5,281 nucleotides of DNA. Source: an uncultured Campylobacter sp. GTDB taxonomy: Bacteria > Campylobacterota > Campylobacteria > Campylobacterales > Campylobacteraceae. This document shows positions 1 through 5,129 of the stretch, piece by piece. The notes below the pieces were generated by a model, which saw only the letters and a program-made list of their open reading frames with translations, had not been told where the DNA came from and searched no databases. The stretch covers positions 1 through 5,281 of the forward strand of contig CALCKS010000216.1 of NCBI GenBank assembly GCA_937965895.1. Reading direction: 5' to 3'. The stretch's first letter is position 1; each line of letters begins with the position of its first letter. Both the position numbers and the translations under genes were made by a program.

Positions 1-147
1 GCGGTCGAGGCGGGCGTGAACGAGAAGCTCAAAGGCAAGGCGCCGACGGCTGGAGCGAGTGCCGGAAGCGCGTCGGGGGCTGCGGGCGGCGCAGGCGTGA
101 CGAACGGCTTCTTTGACGCCATCTACGAGAATCAGGTCAAGAGATAA
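1..147 (+). CDS. C-terminal end of a probable phage capsid scaffold protein (partial)
   Basis: The first base opens a reading frame of 48 codons that ends in TAA at 145-147; its start lies outside the window. The visible residues are rich in Ala and Gly (a low-complexity stretch at about residues 14-32), followed by a short ordered end, NGFFDAIYENQVKR. A flexible Ala/Gly linker before a short C-terminal segment, directly upstream of the major capsid gene, fits scaffolding proteins of tailed phages, which shape the procapsid and bind capsid protein through their C-terminal end. The stop overlaps the ribosome site of the capsid gene and lies 14 bases before its ATG, so the two were one transcription unit. 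The function is inferred mainly from position; a minor head protein or a protease-scaffold fusion remains possible. Confidence 0.6.
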   Translation, partial: AVEAGVNEKLKGKAPTAGASAGSASGAAGGAGVTNGFFDAIYENQVKR

Positions 148-161
148 GGAGGACATACAAA

Positions 162-677
162 ATGGCAGATACGACGTATTTGAAGGAGAATTTGCAGGGC
201 TTTGTGCCTACGCCGACGGCAGCGGAGATCATCGCGGACGTGGTGCGCGGCTCTTCGGTCATGCGGCTTTCGACGGTGCAGCCGATGAAGTCGGAGACGC
301 AGAAGTTTCCCGTCATGACGGAAGGCCCCGGCGCGTACTGGGTCGGCGAGACGGAGCGAATCAAGACTTCGGTCGCGACATGGATTTTTCCGGAGCTTGT
401 CGCCAAGAAGATTGGCGTCATCGTGCCGTGCAGCAAGGAGAAGCTCGAAGACACGACGACCAATGTGTTTGCAGAGATTCGCCCGTACATCGCCGAGGCG
501 TTTTACAAGGCGATTGACGCAGCGTGCCTCTTCGGCACGAACAGCCCGTTTGCAAAGAATATCTTCGGTAACGAGTTGACGCTCATGGTGTTCGAGAAGG
601 GGGAAGTCGTCGAGAAGGAATTTCTGTTCGGCTTTACGCCGGAGGACGCGAGCTTCGTTGAGATGGTGGATGATTGA
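162..677 (+). CDS. Phage major capsid protein, HK97-type, truncated and joined to an unrelated tail
   Basis: Residues 1 to about 136 look like the N-terminal part of an HK97-fold major capsid protein, the shell subunit of tailed phages. The opening (MADTTYLKENLQGFVP), the segment around PGAYWVGETERIKTS (56-70) and the run through LVAKKIGVIVPCSKEKLED (79-97) match the usual pattern of this family. Proteins of this type are normally about 280-400 residues, but this one ends at 171. After NSPFAKNIFG (127-136) the sequence stops resembling capsid and becomes a charged 35-residue tail starting NELTLMVFEKGEVVEKEF. That tail faintly recalls the last strands and helix of thioredoxin-fold proteins, a weak guess. 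The ATG at 162 has AAGGAGG nine bases upstream (146-152). The product lacks most of the P and A domains and is unlikely to build capsids, so this is probably a pseudogene formed by an in-frame deletion or recombination. Confidence 0.8.
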   Translation: MADTTYLKENLQGFVPTPTAAEIIADVVRGSSVMRLSTVQPMKSETQKFPVMTEGPGAYWVGETERIKTSVATWIFPELVAKKIGVIVPCSKEKLEDTTTNVFAEIRPYIAEAFYKAIDAACLFGTNSPFAKNIFGNELTLMVFEKGEVVEKEFLFGFTPEDASFVEMVDD

Positions 678-712
678 CGGTCTTGAAACATCTTCCCAAA
701 AACTCCTATGAA

Positions 713-741
713 TTGACACGTAATATAATACGTAGTATAAT
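713..741 (+). promoter_or_regulatory. Consensus housekeeping (sigma-70/sigma-A) promoter of hicAB
   Basis: TTGACA at 713-718 and TATAAT at 736-741 are both perfect consensus hexamers with the ideal 17-base spacer. The hexamers lie just after the truncated capsid frame and just before hicA, so they very probably drive the hicAB pair. A start about seven bases after the -10 box would fall near 747-749, at the beginning of the hicA ribosome site AGGAGG (747-752), giving a leader of only about 10-12 bases. Confidence 0.85.
718..741 (+). repeat. Tandem 12-base repeat with internal dyad; candidate hicAB operator
   Basis: ACGTAATATAAT (718-729) is followed at once by ACGTAGTATAAT (730-741), 11 of 12 bases alike. 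The same stretch contains a near-perfect palindrome, ACGTA-ATATAA-TACGT (718-733). It fills the space between the -35 and -10 boxes and includes the -10 box, so a bound protein would block RNA polymerase. HicB antitoxins with a C-terminal DNA-binding domain, alone or with HicA, are known to repress their own promoter; that this is their operator is an inference from position and symmetry. Confidence 0.6.
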
Positions 742-758
742 AATATAGGAGGAAGGAT

Positions 759-953
759 ATGAAAAGGTATTCTTCAAAGGATGTTCTCAAGATGCTCAAA
801 GCGGACGGGTGGTTCGAGGTCAACTGCGAAGGCGATCACCATCAGTTCAAGCATTCGACGAAGCCGGGAAAGGTGACGCTGCGCCATCTGGTCAAAGACC
901 TAGGCGTTCGCGATTTGAAGAGCATTGAGAGACAGTCGGGGCTTAAGTTTTAG
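759..953 (+). CDS. hicA: HicA-family mRNA interferase toxin
   Basis: This 64-residue protein is a full-length HicA toxin, a small dsRBD-like protein that cuts mRNA in the cytoplasm and stops growth unless bound by HicB. It starts with the usual lysine-rich segment (MKRYSSKDVLKMLKADGW) and carries the diagnostic GDHHQFKH stretch at 25-32. H27 is at the place of the catalytic histidine of the G-S-H motif; Asp replaces the more common Ser, which is frequent in one subgroup. It ends in a conserved DLKSIERQSGL helix (52-62). The ATG at 759 follows AGGAGG (747-752) by six bases. It is the first gene of a hicA-hicB pair 30 bases apart, behind a consensus promoter. All expected parts are present and it looks functional. 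Such pairs are common cargo in prophages, where they can act in maintenance or phage defence. Confidence 0.92.
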   Translation: MKRYSSKDVLKMLKADGWFEVNCEGDHHQFKHSTKPGKVTLRHLVKDLGVRDLKSIERQSGLKF

Positions 954-957
954 GCCA

Positions 958-980
958 TCCCCTTTTTCGGGGAAGGAGGT
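958..980 (+). promoter_or_regulatory. Short hairpin and strong ribosome site between hicA and hicB
   Basis: TCCCC (958-962) can pair with GGGGA (969-973) around a TTTTTC loop. The full Shine-Dalgarno sequence AAGGAGGT (973-980) follows immediately, four bases from its last G to the hicB ATG. The ribosome site is nearly a perfect complement of the 16S tail, which would favour strong antitoxin synthesis. The 5-bp stem ends at the first base of this site and may slightly shape access to it; it lacks a following T run, so it is not a normal terminator. Confidence 0.5.
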
Positions 981-983
981 ACG

Positions 984-1400
984 ATGTTTCCAGATTTTTA
1001 TCGCTATGCCGCAATTTTCAGCTACGAGGAGGACGGCGTGCACGTCGTTTTCCCTGATTTGCCCGGCTGCATCACGTTTGGCGCAGATGAAGACGAGGCC
1101 GTACGCATGGCGCGAGAGGCGCTCGCCCTGCACATCTACGGCATGGAGCAGGACGGCGACGAAATTCCGCAGCCTTCATCTTTGCGGATGTTGGCAGAGC
1201 AGGAGGACTTGCAGGAAAATGAGGTCTTTATGCTTGTGGAAGCTTTCATGCCGACGTTTCGCGAGCGAGAGAGCAAGCGGTTCGTTAAGAAAACCTTGTC
1301 CATTCCGTATTGGATGAACGCTGAGGCGGAGCGGGTCGGCTTGAACTTTTCACAGACCTTGCAGAATGCAATCGCACAAAAATTGTCTCTGGCGAAGTGA
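984..1400 (+). CDS. hicB: HicB-family antitoxin and transcriptional repressor
   Basis: This 138-residue protein is the antitoxin partner of HicA. Residues 6-60 form the typical HicB N-terminal domain, a degenerate RNase H-like fold, with the signature YRYAAIFSYEEDGVHVVFPD followed by LPGC, then the DEDEAVRMAREAL helix (36-48) and the LHIYGMEQDGDEIPQPS stretch. This domain binds and masks the toxin. Residues about 100-137 (RFVKKTLSIPYWMNAEAERV and onward to SQTLQNAIAQKLSL) resemble the ribbon-helix-helix DNA-binding domain found in one class of HicB, which lets the complex repress its own promoter; the repeats at 718-741 are the likely target. The start at 984 is fixed by AAGGAGGT just upstream. 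A strong terminator follows at 1415-1451. The gene is intact and the pair looks self-contained. Confidence 0.92.
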   Translation: MFPDFYRYAAIFSYEEDGVHVVFPDLPGCITFGADEDEAVRMAREALALHIYGMEQDGDEIPQPSSLRMLAEQEDLQENEVFMLVEAFMPTFRERESKRFVKKTLSIPYWMNAEAERVGLNFSQTLQNAIAQKLSLAK

Positions 1401-1414
1401 ATGTAAACTGAACA

Positions 1415-1451
1415 AAGAAAAGGCACCTTGCAGACGTGAGGTGCTTTTCTT
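1415..1451 (+). terminator. Rho-independent terminator after hicB
   Basis: GCACCT (1423-1428) pairs with AGGTGC (1439-1444) across a 10-base loop, followed by TTTTCTT. The arms extend into AAGAAAAG upstream against the T tract with one bulged G. The A-rich 5' side becomes a T run on the other strand, so it may work in both directions. It closes the hicAB unit and should insulate the downstream chaperone gene from it. Confidence 0.88.
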
Positions 1452-1481
1452 ATACGCAAAATTCTAAGGAGGAATACGAAA

Positions 1482-1721
1482 ATGGCAGTATCGATCAAGG
1501 AACTCATTGAGAAGAAAGAGGAATTAGCGAACAAGAAGAAGCGCAAGTACGACATCGAGACGAGTGCGGGAAAGATGACGGTGAAGCTGCCGACACGCTC
1601 CTATGTGGCGGAAGTCATGAAGCTCGAAGGCTCGGATGAGCTGCTGTTTCTGGATTGCATCATCGAGCCGAACCTCAAGGACGCAGGGCTGCAGGAAGCC
1701 TATGGATGCCTTGAGAGATAA
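1482..1721 (+). CDS. Phage tail assembly chaperone, XkdN-like, 3' end lost
   Basis: The 79-residue frame begins like tail assembly chaperones of the XkdN type from Firmicutes myophages: a lysine/glutamate-rich helix (MAVSIKELIEKKEELANKKK), then YDIETSAGKMTVKLPTRSYV (23-42), then CIIEPNLKDAGLQEAYGC (59-76). These proteins bind tape-measure protein during tail assembly and are usually about 120-150 residues. Here the match ends at about residue 76 and the frame closes three codons later, in sequence that belongs to rfbF in another frame. So roughly the last third is missing and the gene is probably dead. The ATG at 1482 follows AAGGAGG (1466-1472) by nine bases. In intact phages this gene follows the tail sheath and tube genes; here it follows a hicAB unit and a terminator, so the normal structural operon is broken on both sides. 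Confidence 0.78.
   Translation: MAVSIKELIEKKEELANKKKRKYDIETSAGKMTVKLPTRSYVAEVMKLEGSDELLFLDCIIEPNLKDAGLQEAYGCLER
1694..1710. other. Breakpoint between phage DNA and the rfb cluster
   Basis: Within GGAAGCCTATGGATGCC two genes can be read. In the phage frame it gives part of LQEAYGC of the XkdN-like chaperone; one base further on it gives KPMDA of the conserved end of RfbF. Upstream (codon 1693-1695, AGG) the rfbF frame no longer fits, where the family usually has Trp. Downstream of about 1710 the phage frame no longer fits. Base composition changes from GC-rich to AT-rich at the same place. The joint therefore lies in at most 17 bases that both parents could have shared, as in microhomology-driven recombination or a false assembly overlap. 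Confidence 0.75.
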
Positions 1722-1776
1722 ACAAGTTTTGGAAAAAATGTGGGACACTGATAAAGCCCCTTGGAAAACGTGGTAA
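1696..1776 (+). pseudogene. rfbF: 3' remnant of glucose-1-phosphate cytidylyltransferase
   Basis: The frame ending in TAA at 1774-1776 reads KPMDALRDKQVLEKMW and ends DTDKAPWKTW, which closely matches the conserved C-terminus of RfbF (DdhA), where PMDTLRDK and KAPWK-W are characteristic. The enzyme joins glucose-1-phosphate and CTP to make CDP-glucose, the first step toward CDP-3,6-dideoxyhexoses. Only about 26 of some 257 codons are present; the rest has been replaced by phage sequence. The fragment ends six bases before the rfbG start, the usual rfbF-rfbG order, which supports the identification. It has no start signal of its own, although ATG 1702-1704 exists in frame. It cannot be functional. 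It is too short for many gene finders and is easy to overlook. Confidence 0.85.
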
Positions 1777-1782
1777 TAGATT

Positions 1783-2853
1783 ATGTTTAAAGATATTTAT
1801 AGTGGAAAGAATATTTTGGTGACAGGACACACTGGTTTTAAAGGTTCATGGTTAGTGTATTGGCTTGCAAATATGGGGGCGAACGTGGTTGGTTACTCAA
1901 ATGAAATTCCAACAAAGCCAAGCCACTTTGAGCTATTAAATTTAGATATAAAAAGTATTTTTGGTGATATAAGAGATCTTGAAAATATAGATCTTGCTAT
2001 AAAAGAAGTAAGACCAGACATTGTTTTTCATCTAGCCGCTCAGCCACTTGTAAGGCTGTCATATAAAAATCCGATTGAGACTTATGAAACAAATGTTATT
2101 GGTACGTTAAAAGTTTTTGAAGCATGTAGGAAAAATAATGTCAAGGCCATCGTTAATATTACTAGCGATAAATGCTACGAAAATAAAGAGTGGGTTTGGG
2201 GATACCGAGAGAACGATCCGATGGGTGGATACGATCCATACAGCTCCTCAAAGGGTTGCGCCGAAATTTTAACTAGCTCATATAGAAATTCGTTTTTTAA
2301 TTTAGATGAATACAGAAAATCTCATGAGACGCTACTCGCGAGTGCTAGGGCAGGGAATGTCATAGGTGGTGGAGACTGGGCGGATGATAGGCTTATTTGT
2401 GATGTTGTTAGGGCAGCATCTAAAAGCGAAGTTGTATCGATAAGGAATCCAAAAGCCACTCGTCCATGGCAACATGTACTTGAACCCCTAAGCGGTTATC
2501 TACTTTTGGGGCAGAGGTTACTGGAAGGCAAAAAGGAATTTGCTGATGGTTGGAATTTTGGTCCTAGCGAAGAGGGTAATTATAATGTAGGTGATGTTTT
2601 GTTGGAACTTAAAAAATATTGGGACAAAGTTGAGTTTAAGTTTGAAGTAAACTCGCAAAATCCTCATGAAGCAAATTTGTTAAAGCTTGATTGCTCGAAA
2701 GCAAATATAAAACTTGGCTGGAAGCCTACATGGGACAGCAAAGCCGCTTTTGAAAGAACTATAAAATGGTATAAAGGTTTCTACGAGAATAAAGAAATTT
2801 TAACCAGTGATGATCTGAAAAACTACACGAATAATATGAAATGGTCATATTAA
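1783..2853 (+). CDS. rfbG: CDP-glucose 4,6-dehydratase
   Basis: This 356-residue protein is a complete extended short-chain dehydrogenase/reductase of the RfbG (DdhB) type. It turns CDP-D-glucose into CDP-4-keto-6-deoxy-D-glucose in the cytoplasm using bound NAD. The nucleotide-binding motif GHTGFKG is at 15-21, followed by SWL as in this family. HLAAQPLVRLSY lies at 83-94, the catalytic T-S-D-K at 127-130, and YxxxK at Y153/K157 within GYDPYSSSKG. The family stretches GNVIGGGDWADDRL (191-204) and RPWQHVLEPLSGYL (227-240) are intact. Length equals the family norm. The start lies six bases after the rfbF remnant stop with only a weak ribosome site, suggesting translation coupled to rfbF in the parent genome; loss of rfbF may reduce its expression. 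Its end overlaps the next gene by 13 bases. AT-rich with many ATA codons, unlike the phage side. Confidence 0.94.
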   Translation: MFKDIYSGKNILVTGHTGFKGSWLVYWLANMGANVVGYSNEIPTKPSHFELLNLDIKSIFGDIRDLENIDLAIKEVRPDIVFHLAAQPLVRLSYKNPIETYETNVIGTLKVFEACRKNNVKAIVNITSDKCYENKEWVWGYRENDPMGGYDPYSSSKGCAEILTSSYRNSFFNLDEYRKSHETLLASARAGNVIGGGDWADDRLICDVVRAASKSEVVSIRNPKATRPWQHVLEPLSGYLLLGQRLLEGKKEFADGWNFGPSEEGNYNVGDVLLELKKYWDKVEFKFEVNSQNPHEANLLKLDCSKANIKLGWKPTWDSKAAFERTIKWYKGFYENKEILTSDDLKNYTNNMKWSY

Positions 2854-3716
2854 TATCTGGTATTAATGGTTTTTTGGGCTCCCATTTAGCAAGAAAGCTA
2901 TTGAAATTAGGATATAAAGTCGTAGGTCTTAAAAGGAGTAGCTCTAATCTTTATAGAATTTCAGATATCGTAGATAAAGTCAAGATTTATGATATAGATA
3001 TAGTCGGATTAGAAGAGCCGTTTGCTAATCAAAAAATAGACGTTGTCATAAATACTGTAACTAATTATGGTAGAAATAAAGAATCGGTATATGAAATAGT
3101 AAATACAAATTTATTATTTTCCCTGCGACTTTTAGAAATTTCTACTTTTTTCAACACCGACACTTTTTTCAACACCGACACCTTGCTATATAAATATCTA
3201 AATTCTTACTCTCTGTCAAAAAAACAATTTGTAGAATGGCTTAAAGTTTTTAGCCATAAGATTAAAGTAGTAAATTTAAGATTAGAGCATATGTATGGCG
3301 TGGGAGATGATAAAACAAAATTTGTTTCTTGGATAATAGAGAGTTTATTGAAAAATAAAGATTGTATTAATTTAACAAAGGGTGAGCAAAAAAGAGATTT
3401 TATTTACATAGATGATATTGTAAATGCATATATTATAATGCTTCAAAATTTTTCAAATTTTGAAGCATTTACGGAATTTGACGTTGGAACAGGAGAGCAA
3501 ATTAGCGTAAGAAATTTTGTTGAGACTATATATGGCGAAATTCTTACTAAAAAGAGTATAAAAACAGTATTAAATTTTGGTGCCTTACCATATAGAGAGG
3601 GCGAATTTATGGATATTATAGAGGATGTTAAGCCGCTTTATGATTTAGGCTGGAAGCCGCAGGTTTCGATTGAGGAAGGTATATCTAAAATTTTAAAGGA
3701 AGATTATGGATGCTAA
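2841..3716 (+). CDS. NAD(P)-dependent sugar epimerase/reductase, probable CDP-4-keto-dideoxyhexose reductase
   Basis: This 291-residue protein is an extended short-chain dehydrogenase/reductase. The Rossmann motif SGINGFLG is at 6-13, YxxxK is Y123/K127 in NSYSLSKKQF, and LRLEHMYGVGD (147-156) and KRDFIYIDDIV (184-194) are the usual substrate-domain stretches. The NTDT sequence before the active Tyr and the SLSKKQF segment recall CDP-abequose and CDP-paratose synthases (RfbJ/RfbS type), which reduce the C4 keto group of CDP-4-keto-3,6-dideoxyglucose. Its place between rfbG and rfbH supports that role, but the product stereochemistry cannot be told, and an epimerase or a reductase acting before RfbH is possible. 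It overlaps rfbG by 13 bases and rfbH by 11, so translation is coupled. An exact 18-base tandem repeat writes FFNTDT twice (103-114) beside the active site. The gene is very AT-rich and ATA-rich. Confidence 0.82.
   Translation: MVILISGINGFLGSHLARKLLKLGYKVVGLKRSSSNLYRISDIVDKVKIYDIDIVGLEEPFANQKIDVVINTVTNYGRNKESVYEIVNTNLLFSLRLLEISTFFNTDTFFNTDTLLYKYLNSYSLSKKQFVEWLKVFSHKIKVVNLRLEHMYGVGDDKTKFVSWIIESLLKNKDCINLTKGEQKRDFIYIDDIVNAYIIMLQNFSNFEAFTEFDVGTGEQISVRNFVETIYGEILTKKSIKTVLNFGALPYREGEFMDIIEDVKPLYDLGWKPQVSIEEGISKILKEDYGC
3144..3181 (+). repeat. In-frame 18-base tandem duplication inside the reductase gene
   Basis: The unit ACTTTTTTCAACACCGAC occurs at 3144-3161 and again, without change, at 3162-3179, with two more matching bases after it. 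Being a multiple of three it keeps the frame and gives FFNTDT twice. Gain or loss of one unit by replication slippage would change the protein by six residues just ahead of the catalytic Tyr. The unit carries a run of six T, a further slippage site that could shift the frame. Confidence 0.9.
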
Positions 3717-5037
3717 TAAATTAAAACGAGAAATATTAGAAAAAACAAAGGAATATTATTCTTTGGTGCACGAAAAAACTTTAAAGCAAGAATTTGTATC
3801 GGGTAAAAGTCGCGTAAATTATGCAGGACGTGTATTTGATGAGCGAGAGATGATAAATTTGGTAGACAGCTCGCTTGATTTTTGGCTAACTTACGGCACA
3901 TATTCTAAACAATTCGAAAAAGAATTCGCCAAAATGTTAGGCGTTAGATGGGCGTTTTTAGTAAATAGCGGAAGTAGCGCAAATTTGCTCGCATTTTTTG
4001 CCCTCACTTCGCCGCTTTTGAAGGAACGCCGTATAAAGCGCGGCGACGAGGTTATAACCGTGGCGGCGGGCTTTCCTACGACGGTTGCGCCTATCGTGCA
4101 ATACGGAGCCGTTCCTGTTTTTGTAGATATGGAACTTCAATATTTTAATATAGATCACACAAAGCTTGAGCTTGCAATTAGCCCCAAAACAAAAGCTGTT
4201 ATGGTAGCGCACACTTTGGGAAACCCATTTAATATTAAAGCAGTAAAAGAATTTTGTGATAAACATAATTTGTGGCTTATTGAGGATAACTGCGACGCAC
4301 TAGGCTCGCTGTATGATGGCAAACCGACCGGTACTTGGGGTGATATAGGTACTAGCAGCTTCTATCCACCGCACCACATGACTATGGGCGAGGGTGGAGC
4401 CGCTTATACAAACGATCCATTGCTTAAAAAAATTATGCTTAGTATGCGAGATTGGGGGCGCGACTGCTGGTGCGAAAGCGGCGTAGATAATACTTGTAAA
4501 AAGCGTTTTTCACAAAAATTTGGCGAGCTTCCGATAGGGTATGATCATAAGTATGTATATTCTCATTTTGGTTTCAACTTAAAGGTATCTGATATGCAAG
4601 CTGCCGTTGGTTGTGCTCAGATAGAGAAATTTCCTACGTTTGTAGCTAGTCGTAAAGAAAATTTTAAAAGACTATATGATGGACTAAAAGATATAAAAGA
4701 GCTTATTTTAGTAACACCTCAGCCAAATTCTGACCCAAGCTGGTTTGGGTTTATGATGACTGTTGCAGATGAAGCGAAATTTAGTAGAAACGATCTTAGC
4801 GAGTATCTTGAAAATGCTAATATTCAAACCAGAAATTTATTTGCTGGGAATATAACGCGACATCCGCTATTTTTAGACTTGCAAGAAGGTATTGATTTTA
4901 GAATAGTCGGTGAGCTTAAAAATACGGATAAAATAATGAACGATAGCTTATGGATAGGGGTGTACCCTGGCATGAGTGCCGAAAAAATCGATTATTGTAT
5001 TGGTAAGATACGAGAATTTATACGTGCTATTGTATAA
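3706..5037 (+). CDS. rfbH: CDP-6-deoxy-D-xylo-4-hexulose-3-dehydrase (E1)
   Basis: This 443-residue protein is a full-length RfbH (DdhC, E1), which removes the C3 hydroxyl of CDP-4-keto-6-deoxyglucose using pyridoxamine phosphate and one [2Fe-2S] cluster, with electrons from a flavin/iron-sulfur reductase (RfbI, DdhD, E3). The aminotransferase fold is clear: NSGSSANL (87-94), the cofactor aspartate D194 in LIEDNCDALG, and SFYPPHHMTMGEGG (218-231), where His (H223 by alignment to the Yersinia enzyme) replaces the usual Schiff-base Lys, the hallmark of this enzyme. The cluster ligands C196, C254, C256 and C264 fit C-X57-C-X1-C-X7-C exactly. The start overlaps the previous gene by 11 bases and has AAAGGAAG at 3695-3702. 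No reductase gene is visible here, so it must be elsewhere. A segment near 3940-4110 is clearly more GC-rich than the rest, hinting at mosaic ancestry. It is the last gene of the cluster. Confidence 0.95.
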   Translation: MDANKLKREILEKTKEYYSLVHEKTLKQEFVSGKSRVNYAGRVFDEREMINLVDSSLDFWLTYGTYSKQFEKEFAKMLGVRWAFLVNSGSSANLLAFFALTSPLLKERRIKRGDEVITVAAGFPTTVAPIVQYGAVPVFVDMELQYFNIDHTKLELAISPKTKAVMVAHTLGNPFNIKAVKEFCDKHNLWLIEDNCDALGSLYDGKPTGTWGDIGTSSFYPPHHMTMGEGGAAYTNDPLLKKIMLSMRDWGRDCWCESGVDNTCKKRFSQKFGELPIGYDHKYVYSHFGFNLKVSDMQAAVGCAQIEKFPTFVASRKENFKRLYDGLKDIKELILVTPQPNSDPSWFGFMMTVADEAKFSRNDLSEYLENANIQTRNLFAGNITRHPLFLDLQEGIDFRIVGELKNTDKIMNDSLWIGVYPGMSAEKIDYCIGKIREFIRAIV

Positions 5038-5129
5038 AACACTTAAGGGTATATTAATTTCATATATAATGAGTGAAACTTTGGGGGAAAGCATATTTGC
5101 TATGTTTGTTTTTTTGCAAAGATAAGAAA

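Noticed and set aside
113..517. Plus-strand frame overlapping the capsid gene in another phase
   Set aside because: No ribosome site at its ATG, low-complexity Arg/Gly/Asp-rich product, and it conflicts with the clear capsid frame.
132..719. Long open frames on the minus strand opposite the capsid gene
   Set aside because: They mirror the GC-rich capsid gene, have Arg/Leu/His-rich composition typical of antisense frames, no ribosome sites, and no recognisable domain.
900..1555. Frames overlapping hicA, hicB and the terminator on either strand
   Set aside because: They are out of phase with well-recognised HicA and HicB proteins and lack start signals.
1694..1710. Phage attachment site
   Set aside because: Only one copy of the short sequence is present, there is no integrase or tRNA gene, and the joint cuts two protein genes, which fits illegitimate recombination or misassembly better.
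3958..4266. Minus-strand frame of 102 codons inside rfbH
   Set aside because: It lies wholly within a conserved enzyme gene, coincides with its GC-rich patch, and gives a basic, Cys-rich product with no known pattern.
5042..5070. TATAAT at 5065-5070 as a promoter after rfbH
   Set aside because: The hexamer is perfect, but the bases 17 upstream (CTTAAG) are a poor -35 box and no convincing gene follows; AT-rich DNA gives such matches by chance.
5096..5120. Hairpin TTTGC...GCAAA after rfbH as a terminator
   Set aside because: The stem is only five mostly AT pairs with a 15-base loop and no T run after it; too weak to call.
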